A stretch of DNA of 64,000 bases. It comes from Megascapheus bottae (lineage: Eukaryota > Chordata > Mammalia > Rodentia > Geomyidae). Position numbers and translations under genes: made by a program. Shown here one piece after another: positions 1 through 10,594 of the stretch (its first letter is position 1; each line of letters opens with the position of its first letter). Location of the stretch: contig JANJXV010000267.1 in the NCBI GenBank assembly GCA_024803745.1, positions 1,353,001-1,417,000 on the forward strand, read 5' to 3'. The notes beneath the pieces were generated by a model. It was not told where the DNA came from, ran no database searches, and saw only the letters and a program-made list of their open reading frames with translations.

Positions 1-3000
1 TGGTTGGTGAAGATCTTCTCCCACTCTGTAGGCTTCCTTATTAGTTTACTTGCTATATCCGTTGCCATACAAAAGCTCTGCAGTTAATTGCAGTCCCACG
101 AATACAGGTTTTCTCTGATTTGTTGTGATTCTTGGTCCTTATTAAGAAAGTTTCGACCTGTGACAAGGAGGCCTAGTGTATCTCCTATTCCTTCCTGTAA
201 ACGTTTCAGTGTGTCAGCTTTAACCTCCAGGTGTTTGATCCATTTGGAGTTAATTCTAGTGCAAGCTGACAAAGAAGGATCCAACTTTAGTTTTCTGCAT
301 GTGCTTAACCAGTTCTGCCAGCACAACTTGTTGAAGAGGCTATCTTTCTTCCATTCTATTTTTTTGGCTCCCTTGTCAAAGGTTAGGTTGCCATAGGTCT
401 GTGGTTTAATATCTGGGACCGCAGCTCTATTCCATTGGACTTCAGGCCTGTTCTTGTGCCAGTACCAAGGTGTTTTGAGAATTATAGCTCTGTAATAGAG
501 TCTAAAGTTTGGAATTGAAATTCTTCCAGCGCTGTTCTTTCTGCTAAGAAGTGTTTTTGCTATACGGGTCTTTTATTATTCCACATGAAATTTTGAATTG
601 CCTCTTCTATTTCTTTAAAGAATGACATTGGGATGTTGATGGGTATAGCACTGAATTTGTAGATATCCCTTGGCAAGATTGTAATTTTCACAATGTTGAT
701 TCTTCCAATCCAGGAGCATGGGAGGATTTTCCATTTCCTTAGTTCTGCTTTAATTTCCTTTTTTATGGTTTTAAAGTTTTCATCTAACCGGTCCTTGACA
801 TTCTTAGTTAAGCTAATTGCTAGGTACTTTATTTTCTTTGAGGCTATTGTGACAGGAGTTTCTTTCCTGATTATTGCCCCGTTCCTCTGACTGTTGGCGT
901 AAAGGAAGGCACTTGATTTGTGAGTGTTGAATTTATGGCCTGCTACCCTTCCAAAGCTTTGAATCAGTTCAAGGAGCTTGGGAGTAGAGTCTATAAGATT
1001 CTTTAAATACAGAATCATGTCATCTGCAAAGAGGGATAATTTTATTTCCTCTTTATCTACTTAGATCCCCTTTATGCTTGCTTCTTGCCTTATTGCACTG
1101 CCTAGGAATTCTAGTACTATGTTAAAAAGGAGTGGAGAGAGTGGGCATCCTTGTCTCGTTCCTGATTTTAGAGGGAATGGCTTTAGATTTTCACCATTAA
1201 GTATAACACTAGCATTGGGTTTCTCATACACAGCCTTTAGTACATTGAGAAATGTTCCATGGATTCCTACTTTCTCCACATCTTTTAACAAAAAGGGGTT
1301 TTGGGTCTTGCCAAATGCCTTTTCCGCATCTATTGAGACAATCATGTGATTTTATCCCTGTTCCTGTTGATGTGTTGAATTATATAAATTGATTTGTATA
1401 TGTTGAACCAGCTTTGCCTCCCTGTGATGAATCCAGTTTGATCATAGTGTATAATTTTTTTGATGAGTTGTTGTAGACGTTTGGCCAGTATTTTGTTGAG
1501 AAGTTTCGCATCGATGTTCATCAAAGAAATGGGTCTATAGAACTCTTTCTTTGATGAATCTCTGCCTGGTTTGGTGATGAGGGATATACTGGCTTCAAAG
1601 AATGAGTTTGGTAAAGAACCTTCATTTTCAATTTCGTTGAAGAGCTGGAGGAGTATTGGTGTGAGCTCTGCTTTGAAGACCTTATAGAATGCAGCTCTGA
1701 ATCCATCTGGCCCTGGGCTCATTTTAAGTGGAAGTTGTCTAATTTCCATTTCTATTTCAGAGCTTGAAATAGGCCTGTTGAGTTGGGTTACCTCTTCTTG
1801 ATTCAGTGTGGGTATGTTAATATTGTCTGGGAATTCATCCATTTGTTCTAGATTCTCAAATTTGTTGGCGTAAAGGTTTGAGAAGTATTCCCTCATGATA
1901 TTCTGGATCTTGGTAATTTCTGTCGTGATATTACCATTTTCATCTGCGATTTTGTTTATTTCGATATGCTCTCTTCTTTTTTTGGTAAGATTTGCTAAGG
2001 GCTTGTCAATTTTGTTAATTCTTTCAAAGAACCAACTCCTTGTTTTGTTGATGCTTTCTATAGTTTTTTTATTCCAAATCATTTAATTCTGCTTTGATTT
2101 TAATAATTTGCTTTCTCCTAATGGGTTTAGGGTTGGTTTGTTGCTCTTTTTCCAGGAGGTTAAGGTGAGACATTAACTAGTTGGTTTGCCATTTTTCCAA
2201 CTTGCTGTTGTAGGCACTCAGCGCTATAAATTTTCCTCTGAGTACTGCCTTTGTTGTGTCCCTAAGGAGTTGATATTTGTGTGCTCCTTATTGTTAAATT
2301 TCATAAACAGTTGGATATCTGTTCTGATCTCTTCGATTACCCATTGTTTTTGATTCAACAATGTGTGGTTCAGTCTCCATGTGTTACAGGGTTTTCTTTG
2401 GTGGAGATGTGTGTTCAGCTCCAATTTGATGCCTTTATGGTCTGAGAGTGTGCATGGAATAAATTCAGTGTTTCTGAATCTGTCCAGGTTTGCTTTATGG
2501 CCTAAGATGTGGTCTATTTTGGAAAATGTTCCATATGCTGCTGAGAAAAACGTATATTGTGGTGTTACTGGGTGGAATATTCTCCAGATGTCTGTTACAT
2601 CTAGTCGGTCTATATAGTTGTTCAGTTCTAAGGTTTCTCTTTTGAGTGTTTGCCTTGTTGATCTGTCCATAGGTGAGAGTGGTGTGTTAAACTCACCAAC
2701 AATCACTGTATTTCGATCTATGTATGGTTTCAGTGCAAGTAAAGTTTGCTTGATGAAGTTTGGAGCTCCGGGATTGGGTGTGTAAATATTTAGGATCGTT
2801 ATGTCTTCCTGGAGGAAAGACCCCTTTAGTAGTATGTAGTAACCTTCTTTGTCTTTTCTTACTAATTTTAGTTTGAAGTCTATTGTCTGATATGAGGATG
2901 GCAAATCCAGCCTGTTTATGTGGGCATTAGCTTGATAGAATTTATTCCAACCTCTCACTTTCAAAAGATGATTGTTTTTGGGTAAGATGTGTCTCTTGAA

Positions 3001-3121
3001 GACAGCAGAACGATGGCTCTTGCTTTTTGATCCAACTAGACAGCCTATTCCGTTTAATTGGAGAGTTAAGTCCATTGATATTGAGAGTTAGGATTGAGAG
3101 ATATTTATTAGTTCCTACCAT
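1..3121 (-). pseudogene. L1 ORF2 (endonuclease-reverse transcriptase), copy 1, partial and broken
   Basis: ORF2p of L1 nicks DNA and reverse-transcribes its own RNA. The start ATG is at 3121-3119. Endonuclease sequence runs to about 2300 and includes SDHKGI, the usual catalytic histidine region. The RT region lies at about 2080-560, with TRQGCPLSP near 1150 and FADD at 1019-1030. Lesions seen here are a TAA at 1061-1063 just before FADD, frame changes near 1345 and 2082-2224, a frame break at about 2910-2940 in the endonuclease, and the frameshift at the C/A run near 2975 shared by the array. The frame at 1342-2082 is longer than in other copies, consistent with a separate mutational history. 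It cannot encode a working protein. Confidence 0.93.
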
Positions 3122-3169
3122 ATTTAAAACCTTTTAGTAGGGCCTGTGTCTAGACAGTTCTTGTGGTCC

Positions 3170-4350
3170 TTAGATGGTATGCTGTTTAGGTGCCATTTCT
3201 TTCCCTATAATGCATTTATTTTGGTTTTGTATGTATAGAGCATCGTTGAGAATTCTCTGTAGTGTTGGTTTTGTTTCGACATATTGTTTCAGCTTTTCCC
3301 TGGAATGGAATGTTTTATTGTTCCCTCAGTTTGAATGAGAGTTTAGCTGGCTACAGTATTCTTGGTTGGTAGTTATTTGATTTAAGGGCATGACATATAT
3401 GCTTCCAGTGACTTCGGGCTTGCATGGTCTCTGCTGAGAAATCTGGGGTTATTCTGATTGGTTTGCCTTTATAGGTTACTGATCCATTTTCCCTGGCTGC
3501 CTTTAGGATCTTTCCTTTCGTTTCTATTGATCCAGTCGGATCACAATGTGGCGGTGGGATGTTCTTTTCTGGTCAGGTCTGTTTGGGGTTCTAAAAGCTT
3601 CTCGTATCTGGATGGGCCTGCCCTTCTGGATATTTGGGAAGTTTTCAGAGATGATTCCCTGAAGTATATTTCCAATACCATTGACCTCTTTCTCCACGCC
3701 CTCCTCAATACCAACTAGCCTTAAATGAGGCTTCCTAATTGTATCTTGGACCTCCTGAAGCGCTCTCTCATATTTCCTAGATTTGGATTGACTCATTTTC
3801 TGTACTTTATAATATCTAAATTATGTTCAGCCCCGGAAATTCTCTCCTCTGCATTGTCTAACCTGCTATCAAAGCTATCTACTTTATTTTTCATCTCCCT
3901 TGCTTCTAATTGCTCACTTTTTATGCCTTGCGTCTCTTGTTTTAGATCATGTATGGATTTCTTTATCTCCTTGATTTCCTTTTGAGTGGTTAGCTCAGTA
4001 GCTTTATTTTCTTTGGACATTTGCTGGAGTTTGGTCACGTTTTTATTTGTGGATTCTATGAATTCATCCATCTTTCTTTGAAAAACCTTTATTATGGCCT
4101 CCTTTATGGCTTCGTCTTTTTCGCTTATCACCTTGTTTTTGCTTTCCTCTTGTTCAGGTATGGCTTCCTCCATTATCTCTTTCTTTATATTTTCACATTT
4201 TTCATTAATGATGTTTATCAATTGCATTTGTGTAGCAATTGGAAGACTCTCCTCTAGGTTTGCCAGTGACTGTTCCATTGTCTGTTTACATTGGGTGGGG
4301 GATGTTGTTTCTTGATTTGACATTTTTCTTGAGTTTCTTGTTTTGCCCAT
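3170..4350 (-). pseudogene. L1 ORF1 (RNA-binding chaperone), copy 1, broken
   Basis: ORF1p normally trimerises through an N-terminal coiled coil and coats L1 RNA. The 185-residue N-terminal frame (4350-3793) is rich in Glu and Lys as expected for the coiled coil. It ends at a TGA overlapping the ATG of the next frame (ATGA at 3796-3793), which one extra A in the A-run would repair; this frameshift is in every copy. The second frame (3796-3524) carries the RNA-binding region (RKPHLRLVGIEEG, GNILQGIISENFPN) and ends early because one base is missing near 3536 compared with other copies. The C-terminal domain then contains the array-wide TAG, and the original TAA is at 3170-3172. Confidence 0.9.
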
Positions 4351-5013
4351 TTGACAATGGGAGCAAGATTACTACTAAATACGATTATAGTTTTTCAGAT
4401 ATAACCAACCTAGACCTCTGTAGCTGGCAGACACTAGATGTTCACAAGTTTTGATTGGTATTATCACTCTTTCTTTTTGTGCACTTACAGACCAGCCTAA
4501 TACAACCACTGATAAGCGATTTATACCCAAAACAATAAGCCTCTCAATCCAATCTCTATTGTCTTTAAGTCCCTCTGAGCCTAGAGAATAATTAACCACC
4601 TACATATACAATATTGCTCAACAGCCATCAAGTGTAGATCCGTGCGGTATAAGGGTTGAAAGACGAGCAGAGGTCCAGAGATAGAAAAAAAGAATGAGAG
4701 AGGTCAGGGGAGGTGCAAGAGGATTAACGTAGGAGTGTAAGAATATTGTAGTAATGAAGAAAAGTTATAGCATAAGGATAACTGACATAAGTTGGTAAGT
4801 AGGTAGCATATTTGAGTACAAAGTTTGGAAAGGATTAGAATAAAACTTATGTGTTGCTGCACGAGTAGCTCTTAGCCCAACCAGTGGCCTCACAATGGAC
4901 CATGGGATGGATCTGTTTTTCTTGTCTACGTTGAGGGAAAGGGGTATTTCACAAGATCCAGAAGCGAAGATTTCAGAAGCTAATGCCGTGAGTGAATTAG
5001 CTCGTAAAAAGCA

Positions 5014-5220
5014 TTTTTATTTTCTTTTATCTTTCTGCCAGTCTTGGGGCTTGAATTCAGGGCCTGAGCACTGTCATGGGGTTTTCTCAAGTCTAGCCCT
5101 CTGCCACTTGAGCCACAGTGCCACATCTAGATTTTCTATCTATGTGGTACTGAGCAATCAAACCCAGATCTTCATGGATGCTAGGCAAGCACTCTACCAC
5201 TATGCCAAACTCTCAACCCT
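5014..5220 (-). mobile_element. IDL-Geo-type dimeric SINE, spacer 1 copy A
   Basis: Read on the minus strand, the left half resembles a tRNA-Ala/ID-type Pol III SINE: GGCATAGTGGTAGAGTGCTTG (A-box region, plus 5193-5213) and GGGTTTGATT (B-box-like). It is followed by a second monomer with CACTGTGGCTCAAGTGG and AGGCCCTGAATTCAAGCCCC, then an A-rich tail (plus-strand T-rich 5014-5036). The two-monomer layout fits the SINE family I recall from kangaroo rats and gophers. The family name is from memory; the structure is visible. Confidence 0.82.
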
Positions 5221-5464
5221 GACATAGTAATTATAAAGTCATCATCATCATCTTCATATCAAAATATCCTTTCTCCTACAAAGAATGATCACTCATCTAT
5301 GTGTGTAATGCTTTTTTTTAAATTTCACTAATTCTTCTGTGTTTTTCCCTCTTGCATTTTTTACACATGACAGCAAAGCTAATCATCAGGAAAAAATTGA
5401 TTAGGATACAGAAACCTAATAATATCCTAGTAGATTGACGTCAAAAATATGTGCAAGATGCCCT

Positions 5465-5657
5465 GTGTGTTTGACCTAGTGGGAGAGTCCTTGGCTACCA
5501 AGCAGTAAGCCTCAGGTTTGATTCCTCATTACCACATACAGAGAAAACGCTGCAAGTGGTGCTGTGGCTCGGTGGGACAGCTAAAGCCTAAAGAAAGCCC
5601 AAGAACAATGTTCACACTCTGAGGTCAAGTCCCAAGACTAGCAAAAACAAAAAAAAA
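5465..5657 (+). mobile_element. IDL-Geo-type SINE, spacer 1 copy B (older, degenerate)
   Basis: It has the same two-monomer structure as the reverse SINE 250 bp away, in the opposite direction. TGACCTAGTGGGAGAG and GGTTTGATTCCTCA mark the tRNA-like half. CTGTGGCTCGGTGGGACAG and GAGGTCAAGTCCCAAGAC mark the right half, followed by an A-rich tail ending at 5657. It has many more changes from the presumed consensus than copy A. The pair forms an imperfect inverted repeat within each unit. This spacer has the CGCTGCAAGTGGTGCTGTGG variant, shared only with spacers 4 and 7. Confidence 0.78.
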
Positions 5658-6401
5658 TTCGACAAGGGGCAAAATGCAGGCAGAGAAGGCACTGTGAAGC
5701 AAATGTTTTGTAAAGGATGAGGGCAATATTGACCCTTAAGTTTGGATCTTACCTAAGAAAGGCTCCTTGAGCCTGAGACCAGACTGGTAGTTGGGACTAG
5801 TGGAAGACATTGGGATTGGACAAATAAGGTGTGCTGTATACTACATCCACATGTATATTGTGAGATTGGAGGAGAGATTCAGCCTCCAGTATGTCTTTGG
5901 TGAGGTCTTTTGTGAGCAAGGATCTTTGGTCATTGGGCCCTGAAAGGTGACCCTGCCTCCCTCACAATGGAACAGAATATGGAACCCTGGTAACCAAGCC
6001 ACTGTAACTAACAACCAGCTCAAGCCAGCTCACTTGGCCTGTGGCTCAGGAGGAAGAAAGATGTTGCTGTGCTGTTGCCAAAGGTCAGGAAACTCGAGTC
6101 TCAGGCATGGAAGTTGTGGATGTCTTACTCGAAGATGTACATGCTAGATCATTGCCAAGCCACAAATCCAGTATAACAGAACTTTCTCTAAGAAGAAGGC
6201 CAGGAAAATCCAGGGCAACCAGATGAGGTAAATTTCTAAGAAGAAATGTATTTGACCCCATCATCCTCCCCACACACTACAACTTTCTTTTTTTTTCATT
6301 TTTTTATTGTAATTAGTAAAAGGGTTAGATGATATTTGCCAGATAGAAGGTGCATTAATTCACATACATTGATACCCTTTCACATGTCTTGGTACCCATT
6401 T

Positions 6402-6446
6402 CCCTCCAACCCCACACCCCCCACCCGTCTTGGTTTTCCCCCCTTC
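6402..6446 (-). other. G-rich tract of the L1 3'UTR (possible G-quadruplex), copy 2
   Basis: On the L1 sense strand this is GGGGGGAAAACC, then GGGTGGGGGGTGTGGGG, then TTGGAGGG. Four or more G-runs of at least three lie within about 45 bases. G-rich polypurine tracts are a known feature of mammalian L1 3'UTRs. The tract recurs with one or two differences at equivalent places in the other 3'UTRs (for example near 13836, 21260, 28690, 45080, 52500 and 59920). Folding is inferred. Confidence 0.7.
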
Positions 6447-6702
6447 CCTATCAAATTTCAAATATCCAAATACAAATAAATTCAATATATCAGATAACAA
6501 AGTGAGATACTATACCAATATGGGATAACCAAGGGACAGCAAGCGAGATGAGAGACAACATAGTACATTAAGGACAACAATCATTCATTATATGGCTTTT
6601 GTGTCAATATCCTGGAGGTCCTTTCAATTAGCTTCACATTATATGGCCTTATATATGGCCTTTTGCTCTATTGACAATCTCTGCTAGTAGAGCCCAAGGT
6701 TT

Positions 6703-9700
6703 CTACTGATTAGGACGAATGAGGGAAACCACTGAGCCTAAGTTCCTTTGGGTCTGGCTTACTTCACTTAATATGATTTGTTCTAAGTCTTTCCATTTCC
6801 CAACAAATGGGGCGATGTCATTCTTTCTGACAGCAGCATAGAATTCCATTGTGTACAAATACCACAAGTTGTTGATCCACTCATCAACTGAGGGACATCT
6901 GGGTTGGTTCCATATCTTTGCTATGGTGAATAGTGCTGCAATGAACATTGTTGTGCTAGTGGGTTTAGTATGCCCTTGTTTCTGGATTGTTGGGTAAATG
7001 CCAAGTACTGGAATTGCTGGGTCATAGGGGAGTTGTATGTTTAGCGTTTTGAGGCACTGCCGCACTGCTTTCCATAGTGGTTGAACGAGTTTGCACTCCC
7101 ACCAACAGTGTAGTAGTGATCCCTCCTGACCACATCCCCTCCAGCATCTGTTGTCATTCGTTTTCCTGATCCTGGCCATTCTAACTGGAGTTAGGAGGAA
7201 TCTTACACTTGTTTTGGTTTGCATTTTTTTTATGACCAGAGTTGTTGAGCATTTCTTCATGTGTCTATAGGCCATTTTTGTTTCTTCTTCAGAGAAGACT
7301 CTCTTTAAGTCTTTGGCCCATTTTGTAATGGGATGGGTGTTACTTTGGAGGTTAGTTTTGGAGTGATTCAATTATTTGAGTTGTTGATATATTTTAGATA
7401 TGAGGCCTTGTTCCGTTGTTTGGGTGGTGAAGATCTTCTCCCACTCTATAGGCTTCCTGATTAGTTTACTAGCTATATCCGTTGCCATACAAAAGCTCTG
7501 CAGTTTAATGCAGTCCCACTTATCCAGCCTTTCTCTGATTTGTTGTGATTCTTGGTCCTTATTAAGAAAGTTTCGACCTGTGCCAAGGAGGCATAGTGTA
7601 TCTCCTATTCCTTCCTGTAAACTTTTCAGTGTGTCAGCTTTTACCTCCACGTCTTTGATCCATTTGGAGTTAATTCTAGTGCAAGGGGACAAAGAAGGAT
7701 CCAACTTTAGTTTTCTGCAGGTGTTTAACCAGTTCTGCCAGCACAACTTGTTGAAGAGGCTATCTTTCTTCCATTCTATTTTTTTTGGCTCCCTGGTCAA
7801 AGATTAGGTGGCCATAGGTCTGTGGTTTAATATCTGGGTCCGCAGTTCTACTCCAATGGACTTCAGGCCTGTTCTTGTGCCAGTACCAAGCTGTTTTGAG
7901 AATTATAGCTTTGTAATAGAGCCTTAAGTTTGGAATTGAAATTCCTCCAGCGCTGTTCTTTCTGCTAAGAAGTGTTTTTGCTATACGGGGTCTTTTATTA
8001 TTCCATATGAAATTTTGAATTGCCTCTTCTGTGTCTTTAAAGAATGACATTGGGATGTTGATGGGTATTATATTGAATTTGTAGATAGCCCTTGGCAAGA
8101 TTGTCATTTTCACAATGTTGATTCTTCCAATCCAGGAGCATGGGAGGTTTTTCCATTTCCTTAGTTCTGCTTTAATTTCCTTTTTTAGGGTTTTAAAGTT
8201 TTCATCTAAATGGTCCTTTACATTCTTAGTTAAGCTAATTGCTAGGTACTTTATTTTCTTTGAGGCTATTGTGAAAGGATGTTCTTTCCTGATTATTGCC
8301 TCGTTCCTCTCAGTGTTGGCGTAAAGTAAGGCAGTTGATTTGTGAGGGTTGATTTTATGGCCTGCTACCCTTCCAAAGCTTTGAATCAGCTCAAGGAGCT
8401 TGGGAGTAGAGTCTAAAGGATTCTTTAAATACAGAATCATGTCATCTGCAAAGAGGGATAGTTTTATTTCCTCTTTCCCTACTTGGATCCCCTTTATGCT
8501 TGCTTCTTGCCATATTGAACTGCCTAGGAATTCTAGTACTATGTTAAAAAGGAGTGGAGAGAGTGGGCATCCTTGTCTCGTTCCTGATTTTAGAGGGAAT
8601 GGCTTTAGATTTTCACCATTAAGTATAATACTAGCAGTGGGTTTCTCATACACAGCCTTTATTACATTGAGAAATGTTCCATGGATTCCTAGTTTCTCCA
8701 CATCTTTTAACATAAAGGGGTTTTGGATCTTGTCAAATGCCTTTTCCGCATCTATTGAGACAATCATGTGATTTTATCCCTGCTTCTGTTGATGTGTTGA
8801 ATTATATTAATTGATTTGTGTATGTTGAACCAGCTTTGCCTCCCCGTGATGAATCCAGTTTGATCATAGTGTATATTTTTTTTGATGAGTTGTTGTAGAC
8901 GGTTGGCCAGTATTTTGTTGAGAAGTTTTGCATCGATGTTCATCAAAAAATGGGTCTATAGATCTCTTTCTTTGATGAATCTCTGTCTGGTTTGGGGATG
9001 AGGGATATGCTGGCTTCACAGAATCAGTTTAGTAAAGAACCTTCATTTTCAATTTCGTTGAAGAGCTTGAGGAGTATTGGTGTGAGCTCTGCTTTGAAGA
9101 CCTTATAGAATTCAGCTGTGAATCCATCTGGCCCTGGGCTCTTTTTAAGTGGAAGTTGTCTAATTTCCATTTCTATTTCAGAGCTTGAAATAGGCCTGTT
9201 GAGTTGGGTTAGCTCTTCTTGGTTCAGTGTGTGTATGTTAATATTGTCTAGGAATTCATTCATTTCTTCTAGATTCTCAAATTTGTTGGTGTAAAGGTTG
9301 GAGAAGTATTCCCTCATGATATTCTGGATCTTGGTAATTTCTGTCGTGATATTACCATTTTCATCTGCGATTTTGTTTATTTCGATATGCTCTCTTCTTT
9401 TTTTGGTAAGATTTGCTAAGGGCTTGTCAATTTTGTTAATTCTTTCAAGAAACAACTCCTTGTTTTGTTGATTCTTTCTATAGTTTTTTTTTATTCCAAA
9501 TCATTTAATTCTGCTTTGATTTTAATAATTTGCTTTCTCCTAATGGGTTTAGGGTTGGTTTGTTGCTCTTTTTCCAGGAGGTTAAGGTGAGACATTAACT
9601 AGTTGGTTTGCCATTTTTCCAACTTGCTGTTGTAGGCACTACGTGCTATAAATTTTCCTCGGAGTACTGCCTTTGTTGTGTCCCTAAGGAGTTGATATTT

Positions 9701-10546
9701 GTGTGCTCCTTATTGTTAAATTTCATAAACAGTTGGATATCTGTTCTGATCTCTTCGATTACCCATTGTTTTTGATTCAACAATGTGTGGTTCAGTCTCC
9801 ATGTGTTACAGGGTTTTCTTTGGTGGAGATGTGTGTTCAGCTCCAATTTGATGCCTTTATGGTCTGAGAGTGTGCATGGAATAATTTCAGTGTTTCTGAA
9901 TCTGTCCAGGTTTGCTTTATGGCCTAAGATGTGGTCTATTTTGGAAAATGTTCCATGTGCTGCTGAGAAAAACGTATATTGTGGTGTTACTGGGTGGAAT
10001 ATTCTGCAGATGTCTGTTAGATCTAGTTGGTCTATGTAGTTGTTCAGTTCTAAGGTTTCTCTTTTGAGTTTTTGCCTTGTTGATCTGTCCATAGGTGAGA
10101 GTGGTGTGTTAAACTCACCAACAATCACTGTATTTCGATCTATGTATGGTTTCAGTGCAAGTAAAGTTTGCTTCATGAAGTTTGGAGCTCCGGGATTGGG
10201 TGTGTAAATATTTAGGATTGTTAAGTCTTCCAGGAATAAAGATCCCTTTAGTAGTATGTAGTAACCTTCTTTGTCTTTTCTTACTAATTTTAGTTTGAAG
10301 TCTATTGTATCTGATATGAGGATGGCAACTCTAGCCTGTTTATGGGGGCAGTTAGCTTGATAGAGTTTATTCCAACCTCTCACTTTCAAAAGATGATTGT
10401 TTTGGGGTAAGATGTGTCTCTTGAAGTCAGCAGAACGATGGCTCTTGCTTTTTGATCCAACTAGACAACCTATGCCGTTTAATTGGAGAGTTAAGTCCAT
10501 TGATATTGAGAGTTAGGATTGAGAGATATTTATTAGTTCCTACCAT
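6703..10546 (-). pseudogene. L1 ORF2 (endonuclease-reverse transcriptase), copy 2, broken
   Basis: The span of 3844 bp matches a full-length L1 ORF2 of about 1280 codons. The start is the ATG at 10546-10544, whose first codons lead into LTLNINGLNS, the endonuclease N-terminus. That frame is stopped by TGA at 10427-10429, just before the QETHL active-site motif, and a further frame change at the CCCCAAAA run (about 10401) moves into the frame with VRGWNKLYQAN. In that frame the catalytic GDFN reads GEFN (Glu codon at 10114-10116). RT motifs follow: SPGPDGFTAEF near 9130, TRQGCPLSP near 8570, FADD at 8441-8452. Another frame change lies at the A8 run near 7785, and the Cys-rich C-terminus ([14 protein letters not shown]) is near 7100. 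Multiple lesions exclude function. Confidence 0.95.
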
Positions 10547-10594
10547 TTTTAAAAGCTTTTAGTACGGCCTGTGTCTAGACAGTTCTTGTGGTCC

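Larger units (their letters stand above)
1..4350 (-). mobile_element. LINE-1 copy 1 (3' end beyond window)
   Basis: This minus-strand L1 is cut by the window start inside ORF2, so the 3'UTR and tail are not seen. It is the most divergent copy. It alone keeps a sense codon where the other copies have TGA in the ORF1 coiled coil (near 3862) and in the endonuclease (3002-3004). It nevertheless shares the deep lesions of the array: GEFN instead of GDFN, the endonuclease frameshift, the ORF1 A-run frameshift and the ORF1 TAG. Confidence 0.95.
4351..6283. other. Spacer 1 between L1 copies 1 and 2
   Basis: About 1.93 kb lies between the ORF1 start of copy 1 and the poly(A) tail of copy 2. The part next to ORF1 may include the L1 5'UTR, but I see no boundary and no CpG-rich promoter. 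In order it holds AT-rich unassigned sequence, a purine-rich stretch near 4660-4730, a reverse-orientation SINE, an (ATC)n run at 5239-5252, a forward-orientation SINE, and about 600 bp of unassigned sequence (5658-6283). Short frames in the last part have no recognisable family. No copy of the L1 3' flank was found near the L1 5' end, so no L1 target duplication is evident. Confidence 0.8.

Noticed and set aside
4895..5227. 110-residue plus-strand frame recurring in each spacer
   Set aside because: Half of it is translated SINE sequence; it recurs only because the unit is duplicated. No protein family features.
7400..8771. Plus-strand frames of 69-135 residues opposite L1 ORF2, repeated in all units
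   Set aside because: Hydrophobic antisense translations of the RT region; position and length follow the ORF2 codons.
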